Assembly (NCBI GenBank): GCA_045106875.1
Contig: JBGCFK010000376.1
Location: 1-7,816 of the forward strand
Source of the DNA: Thermohalobaculum sp045106875
Lineage (GTDB): Bacteria; Pseudomonadota; Alphaproteobacteria; Rhodobacterales; Rhodobacteraceae
Length of the DNA: 7,816 nucleotides
Reading direction: 5' to 3'
The translations under genes were made by a program, and so were the position numbers. The stretch's first letter is position 1; each line of letters opens with the position of its first letter. The notes under the pieces are model-generated. The model was not told the DNA's origin and did not search any database. It saw only the letters and a program-made list of their open reading frames with translations. This document shows positions 1 to 5,965 of the stretch, piece after piece.

Positions 1-72
1 CTCGGCCACCGCGCTGTCGAAATCCGGCATGGGCCGGGTCTGAAGGCAGGCGACATTCAGGGGACGGGACAT
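1..72 (-). CDS. Carbon-nitrogen hydrolase (nitrilase superfamily), N-terminal fragment
   Basis: Only the first 24 codons are in the window; the gene continues past the left edge. The peptide opens MSRPLNVACLQTRPMPDFD, which has the first-beta-strand pattern (hydrophobic-A-C/x-L-Q-T) of carbon-nitrogen hydrolases. These enzymes use a Glu-Lys-Cys triad to hydrolyse amides or nitriles; the triad lies outside the window and cannot be checked. The ATG at 72-70 is supported by an upstream AGGAG with 6-base spacing. It is the last visible gene of the minus-strand ligase-glxBCD operon, 35 bases after the 136-aa gene, so it was probably recruited to hydrolyse an amide made or used by that operon. Family assignment rests on a short N-terminus; the substrate is unknown. 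Confidence 0.6.
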   Translation of the reverse strand, partial: MSRPLNVACLQTRPMPDFDSAVAE

Positions 73-107
73 TGCGTTCTCCTCGTGTTGGCTCAGAATC
101 AGCTGCC

Positions 108-518
108 TCAGAATTTACAATAGGCCTGACGAAGCTGCACCAGAGGATGATTGGGCGACATCTGGAATTTGATCAAGAGCTCACGTGCAATCATGTCGCG
201 ATCCTGCTGATTATCCGGCAGCTTGATCTCGTCAGGGACACGCACCCAGCCGTTGATATTGCGGTCGAAGACGGCGGGGTTGCCCTCTTCATAGCCCATG
301 TGGACGTCTTCCAGCCAGTTGAGGTCGTCCCAGCCCATGACCTCCATGTATTGCTTCAGGAAGGGCGTGATCCGGTCATAGTCCGGGACCAGGTTCACAT
401 CATATCGATAGCCGATGTGCTGGCCGATTTCCTTCTCGCGCTCCGATTCCAGGCCATCACCCTTGATGAACTGATCGACATCGGTGATCTCCGAGCCGCG
501 GTATTGTGTGCCTGCCAT
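108..518 (-). CDS. Uncharacterised 136-aa acidic protein of the glx operon
   Basis: I do not recognise this family. The protein is soluble-looking, with no signal peptide or membrane segment, rich in Asp/Glu, and has several aromatic stretches (for example MGWDDLNWLEDVHMG near residues 61-75). It looks folded rather than like a shadow frame. The ATG at 518-516 has an AGAGG Shine-Dalgarno overlapping and following the stop codon of the preceding gene, only 12 bases away, so translation is probably coupled to the operon. Its place between the glutamate-synthase-like genes and the carbon-nitrogen hydrolase suggests a role in the same nitrogen pathway, as an accessory subunit or a small enzyme. 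This is inference from position only. The only cysteine is near the C-terminus (AYCKF), and no metal-binding cluster is evident. Confidence 0.8.
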   Translation of the reverse strand: MAGTQYRGSEITDVDQFIKGDGLESEREKEIGQHIGYRYDVNLVPDYDRITPFLKQYMEVMGWDDLNWLEDVHMGYEEGNPAVFDRNINGWVRVPDEIKLPDNQQDRDMIARELLIKFQMSPNHPLVQLRQAYCKF

Positions 519-530
519 GTGTACGGTCCT

Positions 531-1016
531 CTAGCTCCAATTGTTCAATCTTCGGAACGCTTCCAAGTCATCCCCGTCCAGGTCGTCACATCGAGGAATC
601 GGCTTTGCGAAGTCGATGCTCAGCAGCACCTCCAATACCGGATATCTCGCAGCCGCAGGGCGGAAGGACATTTCGTCTCGCCGCTTGCCACGGATCTGCC
701 CGGGCTCATGCGGACTGTATTGCTGTGACCGGTAAGCTCCGCTCTCCCAACGCCCTTGAACCCTGTCGGCCAGCGCTTTCTCATCAGGGTCTTGGTAGGC
801 GTCGTCTTCAAACGATTCCAAGAGGATACAGATCTCATAGATGACTGACTGGTCACAGTCCTGCGTTTCAAGAAGCCAGTGTATGAACTCCAGACCTTCG
901 TCCCAGTTGTACGTCTTTCCAGCAACACAGACTCGATGGACAGATGGGTCGCGCTCGACCCATTTGCACCATTCCCTCTGCGTTTCTGTAAGCTGCACCT
1001 CAAAGTCGCCTTTCAC
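531..1016 (-). CDS. DUF4274-like protein inserted in the glx operon
   Basis: The 161-aa product begins at a GTG (1016-1014) that shares bases with the TGA of glxD (GTGA overlap), so translation is probably coupled. The block WCKWVERD...YNWDEGLEFIHWLLETQDCD (about residues 16-55) matches my recollection of the DUF4274 pattern (NWDDG followed by a C-D pair). The remaining ~100 residues are charged and unassigned. DUF4274 has no established biochemical role that I know of. The DNA is clearly less GC-rich (about 48-52% in three sampled 60-base blocks) than glxD (62-65% in two sampled blocks). This suggests the gene was acquired separately and spliced into the operon between glxD and the 136-aa gene. 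No membrane segment or signal peptide is seen. An in-frame start further in cannot be excluded, since no strong Shine-Dalgarno precedes the GTG. Confidence 0.7.
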   Translation of the reverse strand: MKGDFEVQLTETQREWCKWVERDPSVHRVCVAGKTYNWDEGLEFIHWLLETQDCDQSVIYEICILLESFEDDAYQDPDEKALADRVQGRWESGAYRSQQYSPHEPGQIRGKRRDEMSFRPAAARYPVLEVLLSIDFAKPIPRCDDLDGDDLEAFRRLNNWS

Positions 1017-2380
1017 AGATGGTGATAGTCGTCGATGCCGACGGTGTAGTTGGTGCCGGCCAGAGGCACCGCGGCAATCGCCGAGGCCTCCATGGTCAGC
1101 GCCGCAAGATCTTCCGGCTCCAGGGAATGCAACGACGTCTTCCCGCAGGCCCGCGCGAACAACTGAGCCTCGATGGTCAGCGTGTGCAGGAAGTTATAGA
1201 CCCGCTCCGCCGCCTCGTCGGGGTTCAGACGCTTGCGCAGTTCCGGGTCCTGCGTCGCGACACCCACCGGGCAGCGGCCCGTGTGGCAGTGGTAACAATA
1301 GCCGGGCTCGGCCCCGATCTCCTCAGGGTAGTTGGCTTCGTCGATATCCTTGTTGCAGTTCAGCGCCATCAGTGACGAGTGCCCAATGGCGATCGCATCC
1401 GCCCCCAGCGCAATGGCTTTCGCCACGTCTGCGCCGTTGCGGATCCCGCCCGCATAGACCAGCGTGATCTCTCCGCGCTTGCCAAGATCGTCAATGGCCT
1501 TGCGGGCCTGCCGGATGGCAGCCATGCCAGGCACACCAGTGTCCTCGGTTGCGAGGTGAGGACCAGCGCCTGTGCCACCTTCCATCCCGTCGATATAGAT
1601 GGCGTCGGGATCGCATTTCACGGCCATCCGCACATCGTCATAGACCCGCGCTGCACCCAGCTTGAGTTGGATCGGGATCTGCCAGTCGGTCGCTTCACGG
1701 ATCTCGAGGATCTTCAGCGCCAGATCATCCGGGCCAAGCCAGTCGGGGTGACGCGCCGGGGACCGTTGGTCGATACCTGCGGGCAATGACCGCATCTCGG
1801 CCACCTGATCCGTGACCTTCTGGCCCATCAGGTGTCCGCCAAGGCCGACCTTACAGCCCTGACCGATGAAGAACTCACAGGCATCCGCCAGCATCAGGTG
1901 GTGAGGGTTGAAGCCGTACCGCGACTGGATGCACTGGTAGTACCACTTGGTCGAATAGCGCCGCTCGTCTGGGATCATGCCGCCTTCGCCGGAACAGGTC
2001 GCCGAGCCCGCCATGGTCGCGCCGCGCGCGAGCGCCGTCTTGGCCTCGAAACTGAGCGCGCCAAAAGACATGCCGGTGATGTAGACAGGAATATCCAGCT
2101 TGATCGGTTTCTTCGCGCGCGGGCCAATGACGACATCGGTATCGCATTTCTCGCGGTAGCCCTCGATCACGAACCGGGTCAGTGTGCCCGGCAGGAAGGT
2201 CAGGTCATCCCAATGCGGGATCTTCTTCATCAGCGAAAAGCCACGCATCCGGTACCGGCCAAGCTCGGCCTTGATGTGGATGTCGTCCATCACCCGCGGC
2301 GGGAAGATGAAGCTGTCGCCCAGACGGTTCGGATCACGCGCCAGCGCTGGTTTTTTCGGGGGTGCTCCGTCAGCAGCCAT
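1013..2380 (-). CDS. glxD: GlxD: FMN-binding glutamate synthase domain protein (MgsC-like)
   Basis: This 455-aa protein matches the central FMN/Fe-S synthase domain of glutamate synthase large subunits, where 2-oxoglutarate accepts an amino group delivered from the amidotransferase domain. Visible family motifs are GMSFGALS (103-110), GEGG (131-134), DGMEGGTGAGP (264-274), YAGGIRNG with a following GADAIAIG (309-333, phosphate/FMN region) and HCHTGRCPVGVATQDP (364-379), the iron-sulfur segment. The nearest Cys spacing is CYHCHTGRC (362, 365, 370), so the first Cys differs from the C-x5-C-x4-C of canonical GltB. The start has AGGAG 6 bases upstream. It is third of the split set glxB-glxC-glxD, separated from glxC by 69 bases containing a hairpin. 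With no GltD nearby, the reductant is unknown. It could equally be named mgsC if the substrate is N-methylglutamate. Confidence 0.9.
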   Translation of the reverse strand: MAADGAPPKKPALARDPNRLGDSFIFPPRVMDDIHIKAELGRYRMRGFSLMKKIPHWDDLTFLPGTLTRFVIEGYREKCDTDVVIGPRAKKPIKLDIPVYITGMSFGALSFEAKTALARGATMAGSATCSGEGGMIPDERRYSTKWYYQCIQSRYGFNPHHLMLADACEFFIGQGCKVGLGGHLMGQKVTDQVAEMRSLPAGIDQRSPARHPDWLGPDDLALKILEIREATDWQIPIQLKLGAARVYDDVRMAVKCDPDAIYIDGMEGGTGAGPHLATEDTGVPGMAAIRQARKAIDDLGKRGEITLVYAGGIRNGADVAKAIALGADAIAIGHSSLMALNCNKDIDEANYPEEIGAEPGYCYHCHTGRCPVGVATQDPELRKRLNPDEAAERVYNFLHTLTIEAQLFARACGKTSLHSLEPEDLAALTMEASAIAAVPLAGTNYTVGIDDYHHL

Positions 2381-2416
2381 TTGATTCTCCTAAGCTCAAG
2401 TCTGTTCGCAAGGGGC

Positions 2417-2434
2417 GGAGGCGCGGACGCCTCC
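2417..2434 (-). other. Perfect hairpin between glxC and glxD
   Basis: GGAGGCG (2417-2423) and CGCCTCC (2428-2434) form a perfect 7-bp GC-rich stem with a 4-base loop. In the operon transcript it lies just after the glxC stop (2450) and before the glxD ribosome site. No T-run follows, so it is not a canonical terminator. It may affect mRNA processing, stability or the ratio of glxD to glxBC; this is inferred. Confidence 0.5.
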
Positions 2435-2449
2435 AAGAGTGCCTGGCGC

Positions 2450-3346
2450 TCAGAGGATCAGTTTCTTCTCGTTCGGTTCCAGATTGTCGTAGTTCCAGAG
2501 CTGTTTGCCCGCCACGATCTTGCTGAAGTGGTCAACTCCGTTTTCGGGCAGAAGACCGTAGAGGTTCAGCTTGCGGGTCAGCCATGCCTTGTCCAGATCC
2601 GTCAACTCGGCGGGCACTGCATCCACACCGCAGGACTTGATATCCCCGCCCACATAAATCGTGCCGTCATACATGCTGTCGCCAAGGTTCTTGCCCGCGT
2701 TCCCGCAAACGATCATGCGCCCGCGTTGCATCATGAAACCGGACAGGGCACCAGTATCACCGCCGACGATGATCGTCCCGCCCTTCATGTCGATCCCGGT
2801 ACGAGAGCCCACGGAACCCTTGCACACCAGATCGCCGCCACGGATGGCTGCACCGAATGTCGAGCCTGCGTTCTTCTCGATCACGATAGTACCGGACATC
2901 ATGTTCTCGCCGCAGGACCAGCCAACGCGTCCGTTCACACGGACATTTGGCCCGTCGATCAGTCCGGTCGAGAAGTACCCCGTCGAGCCCTCGATGATCA
3001 GGTTCAGCCGGTTCAGGATGCCGACCCCTATCGAGTGCTTGCCGCGAGGGTTTTGCACAACGATCGTGCCATAGCCCTCGTCCATCAGCGTGCGGATCTG
3101 GTTGTTCACTTCGGTCGATGACAGATTGTCCGCATCGATCTCTGTGCGCTTGTTGAAGTCCACATCCTTGGCGAAGGCGTAGGTAAATGCCTCCTCCTCG
3201 GCAGGTTCAAAGAAGGTCTCCATCGAACGGCCCGACAACTGCTCGGACATCATGCCAAGATCCTTGGCACGCGCCTCCTGCTTGTCGCCCCAGTCGAGAT
3301 CAGGCTCCCAGCCCATTTCGTTCACTTGTCCAGTCACGCGCGCCAT
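2450..3346 (-). CDS. glxC: GlxC: GXGXG-domain glutamate synthase subunit (MgsB-like)
   Basis: The 298-aa product is the right-handed beta-helix found at the C-terminus of GltB, here as a separate protein. Residues about 116-235 show the repeating glycine pattern, for example GSTFGAAIRGG, GSVGSRTGIDMKGG, GDTGALSGFMMQRG and GNAGKNLGDSMYDG. In glutamate synthase this domain is structural and helps couple the amidotransferase and synthase domains. About 85-100 residues precede the helix and about 60 follow it, so the protein is longer than the bare ~200-residue domain. The ATG at 3346 lies 13 bases inside glxB, with a strong AGGAGG 7 bases upstream, indicating translational coupling and likely equal amounts of GlxB and GlxC. 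It is soluble, with no signal peptide seen. Confidence 0.9.
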   Translation of the reverse strand: MARVTGQVNEMGWEPDLDWGDKQEARAKDLGMMSEQLSGRSMETFFEPAEEEAFTYAFAKDVDFNKRTEIDADNLSSTEVNNQIRTLMDEGYGTIVVQNPRGKHSIGVGILNRLNLIIEGSTGYFSTGLIDGPNVRVNGRVGWSCGENMMSGTIVIEKNAGSTFGAAIRGGDLVCKGSVGSRTGIDMKGGTIIVGGDTGALSGFMMQRGRMIVCGNAGKNLGDSMYDGTIYVGGDIKSCGVDAVPAELTDLDKAWLTRKLNLYGLLPENGVDHFSKIVAGKQLWNYDNLEPNEKKLIL

Positions 3347-4269
3347 ACCCGGACCTCCTCATCGTACGGATCGTAGGTGTCGATTTCCTGCGGCAGGATC
3401 GCCCGGATCGCGACTTCTTCAGACGCCATCGCGATCATGTCGTCGCTTTCGTAAAGAACCAGCGGTTTGGCCGCCATCGTGTCCTTGGCCATGCCCAGGC
3501 TGTCCTTGGTCGCAACCAGATAGGTGAACACGCCGTCGATTTCCTTGATCGACCGCTCGAGGCTTTCCTCCAGCTCGATCCCGTTGTTCAGGTTGTCCGC
3601 CGTATAGACCGCCAGCAGTTCCGAGTCGCAGGAAGACATGAACCTGTGGCCCTTGCGCTCCATCTCGCGGCGCATCAGCCAATAGTTTGTGATCTGGCCG
3701 TTATGGACCACGGACACATCGTTATAGGGGAAAGCCCAGTAGGGGTGCGCCGAGCGGATATCGACATCCGATTCCGTCGCCATTCGCGTATGACCGATCC
3801 CGTGCGTGCCCTGAAAGCTGCTGAGCCCGTACTGTTCCGAGACCACATTGGCGTCGCCCAGATCCTTGATCAGTTCCAGCGCATTGCCCATGGACAGGAT
3901 CTCGGTGCCCTCGACGTCCTCGACATAGCGCGCCATGGCTTCGGTATCGCCTGAATGCGCGATCACCCAGCGTTGAGCATAGGCCGTGGCCTCGTCGCGG
4001 GATTTGATGACGGCACCGTGCTCGCCGAGACGCTTCTCGACTTCGGCGATGCGTGTCGCAATCTTGGCGGGCATGTCGAAGCCGTGCCCCATGTCCTCGG
4101 CCTCGGCCACCTTGAAGCGCATGACGTACTCGCCATCGTTGGCGTTGCCATAAACCGCAAAGCCGGTGCTGTCAGGCCCCCGGTGTTTCAGCGCCGTCAG
4201 CATCGAGGTCATCTCGGCGCCCACGCCAGATGATTTTCCACGATGTATAAGTCCTGCAATTCCACACAT
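3334..4269 (-). CDS. glxB: GlxB: class II glutamine amidotransferase subunit (MgsA-like)
   Basis: The 311-aa protein starts MCGIAGLIHRG. Cys2 becomes the N-terminal nucleophile after Met removal, as in Ntn-type class II amidotransferases. Other conserved sites are HRGPDSTG (29-36), GHTRMATES (159-167), HNGQITN (189-195) and CDSE (214-217, in place of the usual SDSE). Family chemistry is hydrolysis of a gamma-amide (glutamine, or gamma-glutamyl-methylamide in MgsA), with ammonia or amine channelled to the FMN subunit, here GlxD. The ATG at 4269 is preceded by GGGAGG with 8-base spacing and lies 71 bases after the ligase stop. It overlaps glxC by 13 bases. The catalytic machinery looks intact. 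It could be annotated as an amidophosphoribosyltransferase-like protein in automatic pipelines, but the phosphoribosyltransferase domain is absent. Confidence 0.9.
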   Translation of the reverse strand: MCGIAGLIHRGKSSGVGAEMTSMLTALKHRGPDSTGFAVYGNANDGEYVMRFKVAEAEDMGHGFDMPAKIATRIAEVEKRLGEHGAVIKSRDEATAYAQRWVIAHSGDTEAMARYVEDVEGTEILSMGNALELIKDLGDANVVSEQYGLSSFQGTHGIGHTRMATESDVDIRSAHPYWAFPYNDVSVVHNGQITNYWLMRREMERKGHRFMSSCDSELLAVYTADNLNNGIELEESLERSIKEIDGVFTYLVATKDSLGMAKDTMAAKPLVLYESDDMIAMASEEVAIRAILPQEIDTYDPYDEEVRVWRA

Positions 4270-4305
4270 GCAGATTGCCTCCCTCTTGGGATGGTTGAAC
4301 AGTTA

Positions 4306-4329
4306 CGGGCGGGCGCCATGGCCTGCCCG
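4306..4329 (-). other. GC-rich hairpin between the ligase gene and glxB
   Basis: CGGGCGGGC (4306-4314) pairs with GCCTGCCCG (4321-4329) in a 9-position stem with one mismatch and a 6-base loop. In the minus-strand transcript it follows the ligase stop codon by about 11 bases and precedes the glxB ribosome site. No clear T-run follows. It could reduce read-through or protect the upstream mRNA so that the ligase is made in excess of GlxBCD; this is inferred. Confidence 0.5.
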
Positions 4330-4340
4330 GATGACGTGCC

Positions 4341-5819
4341 TCAGGGGAGGCATTCCATGTAGGTTTCTTTGTCCCAATCGGTGACGGTCGACATGAACCG
4401 CGCATACTCGTCCGATTTGTATTCGTCGTAGAGCCTCATCATCTCGCCCGGCAGACCGCGCTGAACGACTTCGTTGTTGCGCAGATGCTCAAGCGCCTCG
4501 CCAAGGGACATCGGCAGTTTCTTGACGTCCTTGCCGTCCTTGATGGCCTCGTAGATGTTGCGTTCTTCGGGCTCACCCGGGTCCAGATTGTTGTCCAGTC
4601 CATCATCCATGGCCGCGAGCAAAGTCGACCCCATGAGATACGGGTTCACCATGCTGTCCACCGAGCGGTATTCAAACCGGCCCGGGGCCGACACACGCAG
4701 ACCCGTGGTGCGGTTCTGGAAGCCCCAGTCTGCAAAGACAGGCGCCCAGAAGCCGGTGTCCCAAAGGCGGCGATAGGAGTTCACAGTCGAACAGCCGATT
4801 GCCGTCAGTGCCTGCAAATGGTGCACCACGCCGCCGATGGCCTTGAGGCCTTGCTTGCCCGGCATCTGCGGGTCCTTGCCGTCAGGCATGAACGTGTTCG
4901 TTCCGCCTTTGACATACATGTAGTTGTCTTTCATGCCCGGCAGCGCGTTGGGATCGTTGCCTGTGCGGACAAACTCGTCCTTGCCGCCCTTCCAGAGTGA
5001 CATATTGTGGTGACAGCCCGAGGCCGACACGCCCATGAAAGGCTTGGTCATGAAGCAGGCGAAGATTCCGAACTCACGTGCCACCTGGGCACAAATCTGA
5101 CGATAGGTGGTCAGACGATCGGCATTGCGCAGCACATCGTCGAACATCCAGTTCAGCTCAAGCTGCCCAGGGGCGTCCTCGTGGTCGCCCTGCACCATGT
5201 CGAAGCCCATCTTCCGCGTGTATTCCATGACCTTCATGGTCACCGGTCGGAGGCTTTCGAACTGATCGATGTGATAGCAATAGGGCTTGGAGAAACCGTC
5301 CTCCGGCACGCCCTGTTCGTTGAACTTCAGCCACATCATCTCAGGCTCGGTGCCCATGCGGAGCTGCAGCTTGTGCTTCTTGCGAAACGCCTCATGCATC
5401 TGGCGCAGGTTGCCGCGGCTGTCGGCTGTCAGATACGCGCCGGGCTCGCCCTTTTCCTCGCGGTTGCGGAACGGTGTGCAATGGAAGCGTCCGATCTTTG
5501 GCGCCCAGGGCAGCTGCATGAAGGTCTCGGGCTCGGGTATGCCGACCAGTTCGGCAGCTTCCGGTCCGTACCCCATGTAGTTGCCAGCGCGGTCCGTGAA
5601 GAGGTTCATGGTCGCGCCATAGACGAGCTGGAAGCCCTTCATGGCGACGTTTTCCCAGTGATCCGCCGGAATACCCTTGCCCATGATCTTGCCGGGGACC
5701 GACACAAATTGCAGGTAGAGATACTCGATCCCCAACTCATCAATCTTCTTGCGGACGGCCTTTATCTTGGCGTCGCGGCCCTTGGCCTCGACAAAAGCTT
5801 CGATTTCCATTTTGGCCAT
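4341..5819 (-). CDS. Glutamine synthetase-superfamily ligase (glutamine or gamma-glutamylamide synthetase)
   Basis: The product (492 aa from the ATG at 5819-5817) is a GS type I-fold ligase that joins glutamate to ammonia or an amine using ATP. GTEPEMMW (156-163), EDAPGQLELNW (214-224), GCHHNMS (268-274), NSYRRLWDTGFWAP (347-360), QNRTTGLRV (368-376) and RFEYRSVDSMVNPYL (381-395) cover metal, ATP and glutamate sites. The adenylylation motif of classical GlnA (NLYDLPP) is replaced by NIYEAIKDG, so GlnE-type control is unlikely. By eye, the DGSS loop whose Asp binds ammonium in classical GS reads VYGAT (66-70), with Tyr in the Asp position; this hints at an amine substrate. The chosen start has GGGAG at 6-base spacing; an upstream in-frame ATG at 5879 has none and lies in the operator. 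It is first gene of the operon. It could be glnT- or gmaS-like, so no symbol is given. Confidence 0.85.
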   Translation of the reverse strand: MAKMEIEAFVEAKGRDAKIKAVRKKIDELGIEYLYLQFVSVPGKIMGKGIPADHWENVAMKGFQLVYGATMNLFTDRAGNYMGYGPEAAELVGIPEPETFMQLPWAPKIGRFHCTPFRNREEKGEPGAYLTADSRGNLRQMHEAFRKKHKLQLRMGTEPEMMWLKFNEQGVPEDGFSKPYCYHIDQFESLRPVTMKVMEYTRKMGFDMVQGDHEDAPGQLELNWMFDDVLRNADRLTTYRQICAQVAREFGIFACFMTKPFMGVSASGCHHNMSLWKGGKDEFVRTGNDPNALPGMKDNYMYVKGGTNTFMPDGKDPQMPGKQGLKAIGGVVHHLQALTAIGCSTVNSYRRLWDTGFWAPVFADWGFQNRTTGLRVSAPGRFEYRSVDSMVNPYLMGSTLLAAMDDGLDNNLDPGEPEERNIYEAIKDGKDVKKLPMSLGEALEHLRNNEVVQRGLPGEMMRLYDEYKSDEYARFMSTVTDWDKETYMECLP

Positions 5820-5863
5820 TGGAGACTCCCTGCGCGCTCGTTCTGTTAGGCGATTCTTCACGA

Positions 5864-5892
5864 AATCCATACCAATCATGAACCAAAGTCAA
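5864..5892 (-). promoter_or_regulatory. Predicted promoter of the ligase-glx operon
   Basis: Read on the minus strand, TTGACT (5892-5887) is a good -35 box. A weaker -10-like TATGGA (5871-5866) follows 15 bases later. The GGTATGGAT context is similar to the GGTATAAGAT of the divergent promoter. The motif copy at 5869-5888 fills the space between the boxes, so a bound regulator would block RNA polymerase. The -10 match is poor, so activation or another sigma factor is possible. Confidence 0.4.
5869..5888 (+). promoter_or_regulatory. Putative GntR operator, copy 1
   Basis: ATACCAATCATGAACCAAAG contains two ACCAA half-sites in direct orientation 11 bases apart. It matches copy 2 (opposite strand, 5924-5905) at 17 of 20 positions. 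ATTGGT/ACCAAT is a half-site known from FCD-type GntR regulators such as PdhR and LldR, so the adjacent GntR protein is the obvious candidate binder. It lies in the predicted ligase promoter. Confidence 0.55.
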
Positions 5893-5898
5893 CGCGCT

Positions 5899-5927
5899 TT
5901 GGTATTTTGGTACATAATTGGTATAAG
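5899..5927 (+). promoter_or_regulatory. Predicted promoter of the gntR gene
   Basis: TTGGTA (5899-5904) and TATAAG (5922-5927) form a sigma-70-like pair with a 17-base spacer, about 38 bases before the TTG start. Motif copy 2 covers the spacer and the first part of the -10, which suggests negative autoregulation. Confidence 0.5.
5905..5924 (-). promoter_or_regulatory. Putative GntR operator, copy 2
   Basis: On the minus strand this reads ATACCAATTATGTACCAAAA, the mirrored partner of copy 1. It has the same direct ACCAA repeat with 11-base period. An extra TACCAA half-site lies next to it (5904-5899 on the minus strand). A further perfect 7-bp inverted repeat, ACCAAAG (5882-5888) / CTTTGGT (5897-5903), links the two copies. 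Confidence 0.55.
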
Positions 5928-5965
5928 ATCCCGAATCGATTGTTAACGCAGCATCGGGAGCCGTT

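Noticed and set aside
1832..3121. Long plus-strand open frame (429 codons)
   Set aside because: It lies opposite glxD and glxC, is rich in Arg/His/Ala/Val as expected for a complement frame of GC-rich genes, and shows no domain.
1013..4269. Standard assimilatory glutamate synthase (GltBD)
   Set aside because: Domains are on three separate genes and no GltD gene is adjacent; the pattern fits the GlxBCD/MgsABC type.
4306..4329. Rho-independent terminator after the ligase
   Set aside because: The stem is strong but is not followed by a T-run, and the downstream genes are clearly in the same operon.
5007..5849. 280-codon plus-strand open frame
   Set aside because: Complement shadow of the ligase gene, whose GS motifs are unmistakable.
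5820..5879. Upstream ATG for the ligase at 5879 (20 extra residues)
   Set aside because: No ribosome site, Arg-rich extension, and the ATG overlaps the putative operator and promoter; the ATG at 5819 has GGGAG at good spacing.
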